Below, piece after piece: positions 16,259-25,176 of a stretch of DNA of 36,956 nucleotides. Position 1 is the first letter of the stretch. The number at the start of each line of letters is the position of its first letter. The DNA comes from JACRAO01 sp964490895 (GTDB lineage: Bacteria; Bdellovibrionota; UBA1018), in contig CAZBEI010000097.1 in NCBI GenBank assembly GCA_964490895.1, forward strand, positions 1 to 36,956, in the 5' to 3' direction. The position numbers and the translations under genes were made by a program. The notes beneath the pieces were generated by a model. It did not search any database, was not told where the DNA came from, and saw only the letters and a program-made list of their open reading frames with translations.

Positions 16259-17055
16259 TTCCGCTGTGCCGATGCATGCTGAGAAATCCGCCAAATCTTG
16301 ATGTGTCTCACCACTCTGGACACTCCCTCTAAAAGCGAAATAATCAGTCCATGCATCCCGTCTTTATAGGCTTTATAGTAAAAATAGTTTTTCAAAAACA
16401 TGGCTGGAAAGGCAGTTAAAAGTCGAAAGGCATTTGTCCTTTGTCCCTGCCGATAGCGATCCATGGCTTCGATCTCCGTGTACTTGTTCATCTTGTATAA
16501 AAACTTTTCGACATTAAAATCTTCTGCATGCTTAAGGGGTTCGTGGATCAACCCTGGCGGCATTAGAAATTTTGGATATTCGTGGATGTCATTGATGTAG
16601 GTGACCCCTTTGCGATGAAAAAATCGATCTTGATAGCTTGGATTCCAAATGCCATAGCGAATGGGTTTACCTAAAAAATATTCTATTCTCTGCACTTTGT
16701 ATGCTTTTTCAGCGGGTTCCTTTTGGTCTTTGAAAAAAGTCCTAATTTTTTCTGCCAATTCTTTGGAGCACTCTTCGTCCGCATCAACAACCAAAAGCCA
16801 GTCATGGTAAGCATTTTTTATGGCAAAATTTCTCTGCTCTCGAAAGCCATTCCACTCTTTTTTTAAAACACGTATTTTTCCAGCCCAGGGCTTGTTTTTG
16901 TCTTCACAAATCGAGAGTGTCTGATCCGAACTATGGGAGTCTACCACGAGGATTTCGTCTGCCCAGGTCATAGAGTGGAGACACCGAGCAATATACTTTT
17001 CTTCGTTGTGGGTCAAAATCACTGCGGAGACAGGAGTTTTTTCTACAGTGGACAT
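16255..17055 (-). CDS. Family 2 glycosyltransferase (WaaE/KdtX-like)
   Basis: A 266-residue GT2 enzyme. It opens VSAVILTHNEEKYIARCL, with ADEILVVDSHSSD and the metal-binding VDADEE (DxD-type). Next come FREQRNFAIK and the conserved NDIHEYP, HEPLKHAEDFNVEKF region typical of the WaaE (KdtX) LPS-core glucosyltransferase group. The C-terminal stretch AFPAMFLKNYFYYKAYKDGMHGL is an amphipathic, membrane-associating segment usual in this group. Its start overlaps the end of the GT9 gene by 13 bp and its stop overlaps the next GT gene (ATGA), so all three are one operon. Role in LPS core assembly is inferred from family and neighbours. Confidence 0.9.
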   Translation of the reverse strand: MSTVEKTPVSAVILTHNEEKYIARCLHSMTWADEILVVDSHSSDQTLSICEDKNKPWAGKIRVLKKEWNGFREQRNFAIKNAYHDWLLVVDADEECSKELAEKIRTFFKDQKEPAEKAYKVQRIEYFLGKPIRYGIWNPSYQDRFFHRKGVTYINDIHEYPKFLMPPGLIHEPLKHAEDFNVEKFLYKMNKYTEIEAMDRYRQGQRTNAFRLLTAFPAMFLKNYFYYKAYKDGMHGLIISLLEGVSRVVRHIKIWRISQHASAQRK

Positions 17056-18206
17056 AATATTTCTCGCTTCAATAAACTATGAAGCTCTCGCTTCAATAAC
17101 ACTCTTTGACATTCTTGAAAGACTTCTTCAACTCCAATTTTTTTCATGCATTCATGATTGTGCTCAGTGCACACGTGGATCCCGCACCAGGGAGGAGCCC
17201 CTGGATGGGTTTGTAGCCTGCAGCTGAGCCCATCTATAAAAAAATAAGGGTGATTATCTCGATCATAGGGATGCCACTCAAGGGGATGTTCAGGACCAAA
17301 AAGAGTGACCGTAGGTGTCCCAACTGCGACGGCCAAGTGTTTTGGGCCGGAGTCATTTCCTAAAAAAACAGAGCATTTTTCCAATTGAGCCGAGAGTGTG
17401 CGCAAAGGGAGTCCGAGTTGGCATTTGATTTGAGACCTAATCCAGGCCCGCTCTGGCAGCACGGTAACATGGCGAGATAACATTTCGTCCAGTGTTTTTA
17501 GAAAAGAATGGGCTAACTTTTTTTCATCATCACTTAAAAAAACTAATACAGAGCCTTTTGTCTTCTGACACCAAAGGACTGATAAAAGCGCGAATCGCTC
17601 GATGGGCCAAGTTTTAGTGGGTCGACTCGATCCCAATCCTAGACCTAAAAGAGGGGACTGGATTTTGAGTTCTTGAAAAAAATGGAGGGCTTCATTTTTT
17701 TCTCGTTCTGACAGATAAATTTTGGGCAAAATACCGCTCCTGATTTCTACTCCCAAAGCACGAACTGCATCAAGATCTCTTTCAATAATCGGTTTTACAG
17801 AGCCTTTTCCAGGCACTAAGACTGTAGAAAACCGGTTTTTATCTCCGTGTCCATGGAAGTGAATCGAGCGTTTTTTAATTCCACTCAAATATGCCAAAAG
17901 AGCACTGGTGGAGCTGGCATGAAAACAAACCGCTGCGCTAAATTTTTCTTTTCTTAAGAGATTGCTTAATTTTAACACTCTTGCCAGTTTTACAGCACGA
18001 CTGGTGTGAGAAGAAAAAGTCCAAACTTTTTTGACGTAAGACAGTTGCTCAAAAAGAGGGGCCCATTCTTTGAGAACGGCAACGTGGATTTCGGATTGAG
18101 GAAATTTTTCATGGATCGCCTGTAACGAAGCACTCATGAGGACCGTGTCCCCTAGTGTACGAAATTTGATGGCTAGGATTTTATTGGGTTCTGGATCTAG
18201 TTTCAT
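17043..18206 (-). CDS. Family 9 glycosyltransferase (heptosyltransferase-like)
   Basis: A 387-residue GT9/ADP-heptose:LPS heptosyltransferase family protein. The N-terminus ILAIKFRTLGDTVLMSASLQAI is the family's first Rossmann motif. The second domain shows GLGLGSSRPTKTWPIERF and FLGNDSGPKHLAVAVGTPTVTLFGP, where the donor nucleotide-sugar binds. The C-terminus has a Cys-rich CGIHVCTEHNHECM segment often found in heptosyltransferases. It would add heptose (or a related sugar) to lipid A-core at the cytoplasmic face. It is the first gene of the minus-strand glycan operon, with only 75 bp between it and the terminator of the preceding small gene. Confidence 0.9.
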   Translation of the reverse strand: MKLDPEPNKILAIKFRTLGDTVLMSASLQAIHEKFPQSEIHVAVLKEWAPLFEQLSYVKKVWTFSSHTSRAVKLARVLKLSNLLRKEKFSAAVCFHASSTSALLAYLSGIKKRSIHFHGHGDKNRFSTVLVPGKGSVKPIIERDLDAVRALGVEIRSGILPKIYLSEREKNEALHFFQELKIQSPLLGLGLGSSRPTKTWPIERFALLSVLWCQKTKGSVLVFLSDDEKKLAHSFLKTLDEMLSRHVTVLPERAWIRSQIKCQLGLPLRTLSAQLEKCSVFLGNDSGPKHLAVAVGTPTVTLFGPEHPLEWHPYDRDNHPYFFIDGLSCRLQTHPGAPPWCGIHVCTEHNHECMKKIGVEEVFQECQRVLLKRELHSLLKREILCPL

Positions 18207-18281
18207 CTGGGTGTGAAACTACCTTAAAATTTAGCTTTTGGCTGAATATAGTGGGTAACCTTTGTTTTAAGCCCTAAAAAC

Positions 18282-18319
18282 AAAAGCGCAGCTTTTGAGT
18301 TACCAAAAGCTGCGCTTTT
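18282..18319 (-). terminator. Intrinsic terminator of the small secreted-protein gene
   Basis: AAAAGCGCAGCTTTTG (18282-18297) pairs perfectly with CAAAAGCTGCGCTTTT (18304-18319) around a 6-nt loop. On the minus strand the stem is followed by a T-rich tract (TTTTGTTTTT). It lies just after the stop at 18341, so it should terminate that highly compact gene and insulate the glycosyltransferase operon downstream. T residues also follow the stem on the plus strand, so it may work in both directions. Confidence 0.85.
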
Positions 18320-18340
18320 TAAGAATAAACTAGAAATGGC

Positions 18341-18541
18341 TTAGTTTGCTGCTGGTGCTGCTGCGTCTGCCTTTTTCTTTGCTTTTTTTACATGGCCGCC
18401 CTTTTTGTGGCCCTTCTGGTGTTTATCGGCGGCTGGTGCTTCGGCGGCTGTTTTTGCAGCTTCTGGAGCTGGATGTTCATCCGCTATAGCAACCAATGAG
18501 AAAGCAAACATGGCAACGAGTGTAACGATTAATTTTTTCAT
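18341..18541 (-). CDS. Small secreted Lys/His/Ala-rich protein
   Basis: A 66-residue protein with a clean signal peptide (MKKLIVTLVAMFAFSLVAIA, cleaved before DEHP). The mature tail of about 46 residues consists almost only of A, K, H, P, E and G, e.g. KHQKGHKKGGHVKKAKKK. It should be periplasmic, disordered and strongly basic. Such tails bind polyanions or metals (His), but no function is proven. ATG 18541 is chosen because AAGGAG lies 7 nt upstream; an upstream TTG at 18556 would overlap that site. A strong terminator follows, so this is a stand-alone and probably well-expressed gene. Confidence 0.8.
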   Translation of the reverse strand: MKKLIVTLVAMFAFSLVAIADEHPAPEAAKTAAEAPAADKHQKGHKKGGHVKKAKKKADAAAPAAN

Positions 18542-18567
18542 TTCGAACTCCTTCAATCTTAAGACGA

Positions 18568-18579
18568 GAGAAATTTCTC
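18568..18579. promoter_or_regulatory. 12-bp palindrome GAGAAATTTCTC in the leader of the small secreted gene
   Basis: A perfect palindrome about 27 bp upstream of ATG 18541. It sits between the presumed promoter and the Shine-Dalgarno, so it could be an operator. A chance palindrome of this length in AT-rich DNA cannot be excluded. Confidence 0.25.
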
Positions 18580-18681
18580 GCCTTTACGTTACCTAAATAA
18601 CCTTAAAATTAAGACAATAGCAAGAAAAATCCTTTAATATTGATGGGTTGGTGAAAATTGTAACACATGTTGCTTTATACA

Positions 18682-20079
18682 TCACCCCTTTGGGCAAAGA
18701 AGGGCAATCACACTGTGAGGGCATTCCCAAAGCTCAGCCACTCTGACTCTCAAGAGCCGCGCCAGTGTTTTGCTTTCGAAGGGGGGGAAGATTTCGTCTA
18801 CAGCATGTATGCAATTTGGGGGCTTTGAGGGAGACAAAACCCAAACTCTCTGGGAGAGCTGCAGAGGGCGCTTCCAATGGCACTCCGAATCTGCCCAACG
18901 GGTGTTCTTAGGCACAAGAGCGTCAATTAAGGGATCCGAAAAATCATAAAGATCCGTGGGTTTTTGTGCGATCACACTAAAATTTCGTATGATCTTACCT
19001 TGGCCACTTTGCCATTGCGCCCAAATGTTAAGTGGAAACCAAACAAAATTGAGCCCGATGTGAAAGTAAACGAGCAATAACATTATTTTTTTAAGCACAG
19101 GTCTTAATCCTTCAAAATATTTGAAGTCCCACTTCACCGCCATCGCCAGAACTAAAAAAGGAGTGAGAGGGAGCATGAACCTGGGTTCCCGATGAGGAGT
19201 CCAAAGATGTCCTAGGATATAGGGCAGAGTGAAACATAAAAGGATGGGATTGCAGGCCAGTGTATAGGCTCCAAAAATAATAAAAAGGGGCGCCACCCAG
19301 GGTGTAAAAAGAAACGTAAACCACTTGAGATAAACACCCAAGGAATCATTCCCAAACATTTTTTGCACAGGGCCATTTGGCCAGTTAAAACTTAAGTACG
19401 TGGGAGCGCTTTCAAAAAAATGTCTGTAGGTGATCCAATCGCTCACTCCCCCCAAAAATAGGACCAAGCTAAAACTCACGAGTGCCGCAATGAAATCCTT
19501 TGATTTTATTTTATATAGCCAGTGCCAAGCCAAAAGAGCACCCATCACAAAAAGACTGCTCGGATAACGCAGTACTGTGACAACCCCTGCCCAAAATCCT
19601 ACCCAGACAGATTTTTGACGATGGATAGAAAAAAATAAAAAGCACGTAGGAGCAAAAGAAAGAGACTCCAAAAGTCCTCTCGAATAAAGAAATGAAAATC
19701 CCCAAAAAAGTGCAAAAAACCAACCCAGGAGATCGGTCTGTTTTTTTGTATGTGTTTCTCCAAAATATTGCACCAAGACACAAAATCCAAACCAATTCCA
19801 AACACCCACAATCCCATGGAAAAAAGACAGATAAATCCAAGGGTGGTTGAGTCCGAGTTGATCAAGCCCTAAAATGGCCCAGTGAAAAAGCCATGGCACT
19901 GTTTGATTGCGCAGGTGGAGTGTGGACTCCATAAAGGGAAGCAAGGAACCATGGGCATGAAAATGGGCAAACTCTAAGATTTGTCTCTCATCGGGGTGAA
20001 ACCATTGGAGCAAAAAAGGCGCAAGGCAAAGCCGTAAAGTGAGACCAACCCAGAAAAAGGGACGTTTTACAAAACTCAA
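18682..20079 (-). CDS. GT22-type polyprenol-linked mannosyltransferase-like membrane protein
   Basis: A 465-residue integral membrane protein with about nine to eleven hydrophobic segments. The first periplasmic loop carries WFHPDE (HPDE 28-31), the acidic catalytic motif of GT-C enzymes. A later HREPRFMLPLTPFL (about residue 300) is the GT22 (PIG-B/ALG9-like) signature. Family members take mannose or another sugar from a polyprenyl phosphate and act on the outer face of the membrane. The gene overlaps ugd by ATGA (20076-20079), so both are one transcript. Bacterial members are poorly studied; sugar and acceptor are unknown. Confidence 0.75.
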   Translation of the reverse strand: MSFVKRPFFWVGLTLRLCLAPFLLQWFHPDERQILEFAHFHAHGSLLPFMESTLHLRNQTVPWLFHWAILGLDQLGLNHPWIYLSFFHGIVGVWNWFGFCVLVQYFGETHTKKQTDLLGWFFALFWGFSFLYSRGLLESLSFAPTCFLFFSIHRQKSVWVGFWAGVVTVLRYPSSLFVMGALLAWHWLYKIKSKDFIAALVSFSLVLFLGGVSDWITYRHFFESAPTYLSFNWPNGPVQKMFGNDSLGVYLKWFTFLFTPWVAPLFIIFGAYTLACNPILLCFTLPYILGHLWTPHREPRFMLPLTPFLVLAMAVKWDFKYFEGLRPVLKKIMLLLVYFHIGLNFVWFPLNIWAQWQSGQGKIIRNFSVIAQKPTDLYDFSDPLIDALVPKNTRWADSECHWKRPLQLSQRVWVLSPSKPPNCIHAVDEIFPPFESKTLARLLRVRVAELWECPHSVIALLCPKG

Positions 20080-21380
20080 CTTTTTCGTCCGACTCCGTAG
20101 TAAATAAATCCTTTGTCTCTGAGTTCTTTTGGATTGTAAATATTTCTGCCATCAAAGATAACAGGGGTTTTTAAGGTGGTTTTAATTCGGTTAAAATCGG
20201 GATGTTTGAATTCATTCCACTCTGTCGCAATAATGAGCGCATCGGCGCCTTCGGTGGCTTCGTAGTTTGACGTGCAATACGAAATTTTGTCTCCTAAAAT
20301 CCGTCTCGTGTTTTCGATGGCCACTGGATCAAAAGCTTTTACTTTTGCCTTAGCCTCTAGAAGCTCGTTAATGATCACTATGGCTGGAGCGTCGCGCATG
20401 TCATCCGTATTGGGCTTGAAAGCGAGGCCCCAAATGGCAAAAGTTTTGCCCTCCAATCGAGCATTGAAATGATTTTTAATGTGTTTGAGGAGGTATTTCT
20501 TTTGTCTTGCATTGACGGCTTCTGTGGCTGCAACAATTTCTAGAGGGATTCCATTTTTCCGAGCAGTCGACATCATGGCTTGGATGTCTTTTGGAAAGCA
20601 AGACCCACCATAGCCAATCCCGGCATAGAGAAAGTGTCTTCCAATCCTGATATCAGTACTCATCCCTCTTCTAATTTCGTCAATGTCACCACCCATTTTT
20701 TCGCAAAGCAGTGCCAGTTCATTCATGAAACTGATGCGGGTCGCCAAAAAGGAGTTGCAAGCATATTTTGTAATTTCTGCACTAATGGGGTCCATCCATA
20801 AAATGGGGTTTCCCTGTCTGACAAAGGGAGCATAAAGCTCGACCATTTTCTCAAAGATTTCTTTTTTATTGGTTCCAATAATGACTCGATCTGGCTTTAA
20901 AAAATCTTCGACTGCGGAGCCTTCTTTCAAAAATTCTGGATTGCTGATGACATCGCAATAATGTTTTGTCTGAGCCGAAATCCACTCTGCCACAACTTGA
21001 TGGGAGCCGATGGGAACAGTAGACTTGTTTACAATGATTTTATAGCCGTTCATGGAACGACCTATTTCTTCTGCTGCTGCCTGCAAATATGAAAGGTCGG
21101 GCTCTCCGCTGGGCAAGGGAGGGGTTCCTACAGCTAAGAAAAGAATCTCACAGTTTTGAACAGCTTCGGCCGTAGACGTGGTAAATTTGAGTCTCGCTTC
21201 TTTAATCCCACGTTTGACAAGGGTATCTAAACCCGGCTCATAAATTGGAATTTCCCCTTGATTTAAAGCATCTGTTTTTTTACGATCAATATCGACGCAA
21301 TAAACCGTATTGCCTGTGTCGGCAAAGCAAGCGCCAGCCACAAGTCCCACATAACCAGTCCCAACGATCCCGATTTTCAT
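20076..21380 (-). CDS. ugd: UDP-glucose 6-dehydrogenase
   Basis: A 434-residue enzyme that oxidises UDP-glucose to UDP-glucuronate with two NAD+. The Rossmann start is MKIGIVGTGYVGLVAGACFA. STVPIGS and NPEFLKEGSAV are conserved substrate-side motifs. The catalytic cysteine is C261 in GYGGSCFPKD, and WGLAFKPNTDDMRDAPA marks the C-terminal domain. Length and motifs are normal and complete. The ATG at 21380 has AGGAGG seven nt upstream. It supplies uronic-acid precursors for LPS, capsule or exopolysaccharide, in line with the surrounding glycosyltransferases. It is divergent from the GT2 gene at 21452, with 71 bp between. Confidence 0.97.
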   Translation of the reverse strand: MKIGIVGTGYVGLVAGACFADTGNTVYCVDIDRKKTDALNQGEIPIYEPGLDTLVKRGIKEARLKFTTSTAEAVQNCEILFLAVGTPPLPSGEPDLSYLQAAAEEIGRSMNGYKIIVNKSTVPIGSHQVVAEWISAQTKHYCDVISNPEFLKEGSAVEDFLKPDRVIIGTNKKEIFEKMVELYAPFVRQGNPILWMDPISAEITKYACNSFLATRISFMNELALLCEKMGGDIDEIRRGMSTDIRIGRHFLYAGIGYGGSCFPKDIQAMMSTARKNGIPLEIVAATEAVNARQKKYLLKHIKNHFNARLEGKTFAIWGLAFKPNTDDMRDAPAIVIINELLEAKAKVKAFDPVAIENTRRILGDKISYCTSNYEATEGADALIIATEWNEFKHPDFNRIKTTLKTPVIFDGRNIYNPKELRDKGFIYYGVGRKS

Positions 21381-21451
21381 GTTTGCCCTCCTGGACAGCC
21401 TCTTTTTTTCTATTCTCCCAAAATAAGTGAGCTTGTGCTAGTCAAAAAATA

Positions 21452-22264
21452 ATGGGTAGAGAAAAATTGACAGTGACGATCATCACCTGCGATGAGGAAA
21501 AAAATCTCCCGCAGGCACTCTTGAGTGTACAATGGGCTGACGAAGTGATTGTTGTGGATTCGGGTAGTCAAGATCAAACGCTCGATATTGCAAAACGTTC
21601 CGGAGCACGTGTCATTTCGCAAGAATGGCTCGGATATGGAAAACAAAAAAACTTTGCACAAAAACAAGCTCAATATGATTGGGTTTTCAATATTGATGCA
21701 GACGAGGTAGTTTCTCAGGAATTAAGACAAGAAATCCTAAATGCGCTCAATCAAATTCACTCCCAAAATGCTGTTGCCAATGAAATCAGAGGTTTTTCAA
21801 TTCCCAGGAAAACGTTTTATTCGGGGCGATGGATTCGACATGGAGGATGGTATCCAGATTATAAAACTCGGCTCGTCAATCGACACTATGCGTCTTGGAC
21901 TGAGCCAGCAGTTCACGAGGTCCTCGTGGTCACAGGAAAAGTGATCCCATTGCAAGCACCCATCGAACACTATTCTTTTTCTGGTCTTGAAGATCAGGTA
22001 CTCACGAATTTGAATTTTTCAAAACTAGGGTCTATTGAGCTTAAAAAAAAGAACCACGGATTTTGTCTTTCTTATTTAGTATTCAAACCATTCGGTAAAT
22101 TTTTAGAAACCTATTTTTTGAAATTGGGTTTTTTAGATGGGCTTCCGGGATTTATGATTTCAATCAACGCAGCTTATAGTATATTTTTAAAATATGGCTT
22201 TTTGAATCAGTCTTTAAAACCTTTGAATAAACCGGAAATAAATCATGCGCGTTCTCATCATTGA
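21452..22264 (+). CDS. Family 2 glycosyltransferase (WaaE-like)
   Basis: A 270-residue GT2 enzyme, similar in layout to the product at 16255-17055. It has VTIITCDEEKNLPQALLSVQ, ADEVIVVDSGSQDQT, the DxD-type motif NIDADEV, and WIRHGGWYPDYKTRLVNR with TEPAVHEVL. This is the WaaE/KdtX LPS-core type. It starts the plus-strand operon that continues with the amidotransferase (20-bp overlap) and the UPF0104 protein. No Shine-Dalgarno is obvious before ATG 21452, so the start is less certain. Confidence 0.9.
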   Translation: MGREKLTVTIITCDEEKNLPQALLSVQWADEVIVVDSGSQDQTLDIAKRSGARVISQEWLGYGKQKNFAQKQAQYDWVFNIDADEVVSQELRQEILNALNQIHSQNAVANEIRGFSIPRKTFYSGRWIRHGGWYPDYKTRLVNRHYASWTEPAVHEVLVVTGKVIPLQAPIEHYSFSGLEDQVLTNLNFSKLGSIELKKKNHGFCLSYLVFKPFGKFLETYFLKLGFLDGLPGFMISINAAYSIFLKYGFLNQSLKPLNKPEINHARSHH

Positions 22265-22928
22265 CAATCACATAGATCCCACCTGTTTTGGAGCGGAGGC
22301 TTTAAAAAAACAGGTGCTCAAGTTTCCTGGAGTCACTGTCTATGTGAGGAGAGGGCCTGAAGATGACCTCCCAAAAAATTTGACGGGGTTTGATAAAATT
22401 ATTATTTCAGGCTCAAAAACCTCTGTGTTAGAAGTCGCACCCTGGATTCAGCATTTAGAGGACTGGATTAAAAAAGCGCTCAATGCTCGAAAACCTCTTT
22501 TGGGTGTTTGTTATGGCCATCAAATTTTGGTGAGAACCCTGGTTGGAGCCAAGGGGGTTCGAAAAAGTTCAAATCCAGAATTTGGATGGAACAAAATTCA
22601 AATTTTGACACCCTCGCCTTTGCTTCAGGGACTTTCCCAGAATTTCCATGTTTTTTCTGCCCATTTTGACGAGGTGGCTTGCCTTCCAGAGCGTTCTAAA
22701 CACCTGGCCCGTTCAGAAAGGTGTGAGATCCAAGCTTTTGAGCTTCTGGATGCACCCGCTTATGGGATTCAATTTCATCCTGAAACAGAGCTGTCGGATG
22801 GAACTAAAGTCCTTGAAGAAAGGGGGAAAACAGGAGAACCTAAAACTCTACTCCATCCAAAAGATGGGCAAAAGTTATTTAGCCCTCACGTTGGGGAAAC
22901 TTTGTTTAGTAATTTTTTAAAACTATGA
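22245..22928 (+). CDS. Class I glutamine amidotransferase-like protein
   Basis: A 227-residue stand-alone GATase1 domain. The nucleophile is C89 in LLGVCYGHQ and the His/Glu partners are H178 and E180 in GIQFHPE; ISGSK forms the oxyanion strand. Such domains release ammonia from glutamine for a partner synthase, or hydrolyse gamma-glutamyl compounds. No obvious synthase partner is adjacent. It overlaps the GT2 gene by 20 bp and the next gene by ATGA, so it is co-expressed with envelope genes. A role in amidating a sugar is possible but speculative. The triad is complete. Confidence 0.88.
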   Translation: MRVLIIDNHIDPTCFGAEALKKQVLKFPGVTVYVRRGPEDDLPKNLTGFDKIIISGSKTSVLEVAPWIQHLEDWIKKALNARKPLLGVCYGHQILVRTLVGAKGVRKSSNPEFGWNKIQILTPSPLLQGLSQNFHVFSAHFDEVACLPERSKHLARSERCEIQAFELLDAPAYGIQFHPETELSDGTKVLEERGKTGEPKTLLHPKDGQKLFSPHVGETLFSNFLKL

Positions 22929-23929
22929 TGGTGAAAACAGTTCAGAAAAAATCTAGGAGTCTCATTAAGACAGGGATTAAGTTATCCCTTGTTATTTTTC
23001 TTTTTTATTTGTTGTATAAAAAAGATCTGATCTCTTTTTCTGCCACTCGAAAAGCACTTTTACAATGGGACGAGAGCTTGCCTGCCATGGTTATCCTGTT
23101 TTTACTGACTTTTGTAGGAATTATTCGATGGCAGTGGTTGCTCTATGCACAAAATATTAGTCTAAAATGGCTGCGCACAACGCAGCTTCATTTTATTGGA
23201 CAATTTTTCAATGTGGCTCTCCCAGGTGCAGTAAGTGGAGATTTTGTAAAAGCATTTTATATCGCCAACGAAGTCCAAGGCATGAGAGGGCGTGCTTTTG
23301 GGAGTATTTTGTTTGATCGAGTGGCTGGGCTTTCGGCTCTTGTATTGGTCTCTGCGGGAGCTTTGGGAGTTCATTATCGCGCCATTGAGGGAACTCCTTT
23401 AGTAAAAGGGATATGGATCCTTCTGAGTGTGGCTGCGTCCTGTGTGGTTGCTTTTTACAGTTACCTTTTTTTGGTGCAAGAATCTCATGATCCTTTACTC
23501 AGGGGGTTTAAAGCTCTCGAAAACAAATTTCCTCGAACTGGATCTTTGACCCGCATTTATATTGGGTTACGACACTACCACTCCCACCGATGGACGGTGC
23601 TCAAAGCTATTTCGATCTCGATCTTGATCCACTTGAGTGTTGCATGGACATTTGTTTGTTTTGCACGTGCTTTGGGAGACGTACAGATTGATCCCTATAA
23701 TGTTTTTATCATTGTTCCACTTGGGCTATTAATCAATGCAATCCCGATTATGCCTGCGGGCATTGGGACAGGCCACATTGCCTTTGCCGCTCTTTTTGAC
23801 ATGTTGGGATCAAAACATGGAGCAGATATTTTCAATCTATTTTTGCTCATTCAGTTTTTTGTGAGCGCTATTGGGGGGGTGGTGTACTTGCGCTTTAGAA
23901 CGCATGAACCTAAACCGACGCTGGAGTAG
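22925..23929 (+). CDS. UPF0104/lysylphosphatidylglycerol-synthase-TM family membrane protein
   Basis: A 334-residue protein with about seven to eight TM segments and the family marks IRWQWLLYA, QFFNVALPGAVSGDFVKAF, GSILFDRVAGLSAL and PIMPAGIGTGHIAFAALF. This superfamily (AglD/MprF N-terminal-like) is associated with lipid flipping or polyprenyl-glycan transfer. With ATGA coupling to the amidotransferase and the upstream GT2, it likely handles a lipid-linked glycan, but its exact substrate is unknown. Two adjacent ATG codons start it (22925 and 22928). The RecQ-like gene follows after 26 bp. Confidence 0.85.
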   Translation: MMVKTVQKKSRSLIKTGIKLSLVIFLFYLLYKKDLISFSATRKALLQWDESLPAMVILFLLTFVGIIRWQWLLYAQNISLKWLRTTQLHFIGQFFNVALPGAVSGDFVKAFYIANEVQGMRGRAFGSILFDRVAGLSALVLVSAGALGVHYRAIEGTPLVKGIWILLSVAASCVVAFYSYLFLVQESHDPLLRGFKALENKFPRTGSLTRIYIGLRHYHSHRWTVLKAISISILIHLSVAWTFVCFARALGDVQIDPYNVFIIVPLGLLINAIPIMPAGIGTGHIAFAALFDMLGSKHGADIFNLFLLIQFFVSAIGGVVYLRFRTHEPKPTLE

Positions 23930-23955
23930 GCCCAGTTTTTGCTTATCAATAGACC

Positions 23956-25065
23956 ATGTTCGAACTGAGACCCTTTCAGCGAGAAGCGCTCAAAGCTTTA
24001 GAAAATCCAGGGCATGTGATTTGCGTTGCCCCCACGGGAGCAGGGAAAAGCCTCATTTATGAGACCCTGGCAGCACAAATTGGAACTCGAATGCTGTTGG
24101 TAACGCCCCTTGCGGCTTTAGCCCGGCAGCAAAAGCGTCTTTTACTCGCAAAAGAAGTCCCCGCTTATACGAAAGAAGATTTTCGGGACTTTGTGGCTGA
24201 GCGTCCAAATCATGGAGTGCTAGTCTTAAATCCGGAGTCTCTTTTATTTCCCAGCCGCCATTCTTTGATCCAACAATGGAACCCCCATTTTTTTGTAGTA
24301 GACGAATGCCACTGCCTTTGGGAATGGGGGTCAGAGTTTAGAAAGTCCTTTCTCATTTTACCTAAACTCGTACATCAAATGAAAATCCCTAAAAGCCTTT
24401 GGCTCACAGCTACTTTACCCTTTGAGGCGAGGACAGAATTAAAGCACTCGCTTCCTCCACCCGTACGTGAACTGGGTCGATTTCAATTTCCTGCTCGAAT
24501 TTTTCTGTCTCTATTTAAAGTGCCATTGCGAGAGCGCTTTTCTGCTTTGATAGCACTGATTGAGGGTCAGGGATCAGGAATTGTCTTTGTTTTGACCCGT
24601 TTGCAGGCAGAGGAGACAGCTCAAGATTTAATTCGAGCTGGGTATCAAGCCGCCTCCTATCATGCAGCAATGAGCTCTGAAGAAAGATTAAACTTAGAAA
24701 AGAGATTTTATTTAAGTGAAATTAAAATTTTAGTTTCAACTTCTGCTTTTGGTTTAGGCATGGATTGTTCTCAAGCTAAGTGGGTGGTTTTATTCCAAGC
24801 TCCGCCCTCTGTTCTTTTTTTAACACAGGCCATGGGTAGAGTGGGGAGGGGTGTTCTTCGAAATTTTGCTTATGTTTTTTGGGACGAAAATGATTTTAGA
24901 ATTCTCGAAAGAATGGTGAGAAACTCAGAGCATGCAAAGACAGAGTTTTTTAAGGTCGTCCGGTTTTTTCAGCATCGAGGCTGCGCTGTGAAAAAGTTAA
25001 GGGCTTATTTTGAACCCGAAGCTACAGAACCGTGCAGGTCTCAATGCAGTGAGTGTGTGCGTTAA
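23956..25065 (+). CDS. RecQ-family ATP-dependent DNA helicase, short form
   Basis: A 369-residue SF2 helicase. Motif I is APTGAGKS (25-32), motif II is DECH (116-119), motif III is TAT (in LWLTATLP), and motif VI is QAMGRVGRG (near 295; RecQ usually has GRAGRDG). The C-terminus has a Cys-bearing zinc-like segment (GCAVKKLRAYF then CRSQCSECVR), like the RecQ zinc-binding domain. It is much shorter than E. coli RecQ (about 610 residues): the winged-helix and HRDC domains are missing. It should unwind DNA 3' to 5' using ATP, in repair or recombination. Its link with the preceding envelope genes is only by position. Confidence 0.87.
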   Translation: MFELRPFQREALKALENPGHVICVAPTGAGKSLIYETLAAQIGTRMLLVTPLAALARQQKRLLLAKEVPAYTKEDFRDFVAERPNHGVLVLNPESLLFPSRHSLIQQWNPHFFVVDECHCLWEWGSEFRKSFLILPKLVHQMKIPKSLWLTATLPFEARTELKHSLPPPVRELGRFQFPARIFLSLFKVPLRERFSALIALIEGQGSGIVFVLTRLQAEETAQDLIRAGYQAASYHAAMSSEERLNLEKRFYLSEIKILVSTSAFGLGMDCSQAKWVVLFQAPPSVLFLTQAMGRVGRGVLRNFAYVFWDENDFRILERMVRNSEHAKTEFFKVVRFFQHRGCAVKKLRAYFEPEATEPCRSQCSECVR

Positions 25066-25135
25066 AGACTTATTATATAAGTATTGTTTTAAAATTTAAT
25101 TGTGTTAGCCTATTGGGAAAGATGTTATTTACTTT

Positions 25136-25151
25136 CCCTGCATATGCAGGG
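25136..25151. promoter_or_regulatory. 16-bp perfect palindrome in the clostripain leader
   Basis: CCCTGCATATGCAGGG reads the same on both strands. It lies 25 bp upstream of the clostripain ATG (25177) and just before the AAGGAGG Shine-Dalgarno. It may be an operator or an RNA hairpin in the 5' UTR. The 110-bp gap between the helicase stop and this start contains no other gene. Confidence 0.45.
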
Positions 25152-25176
25152 TGCCCTTAAATCAAGGAGGATTTAT

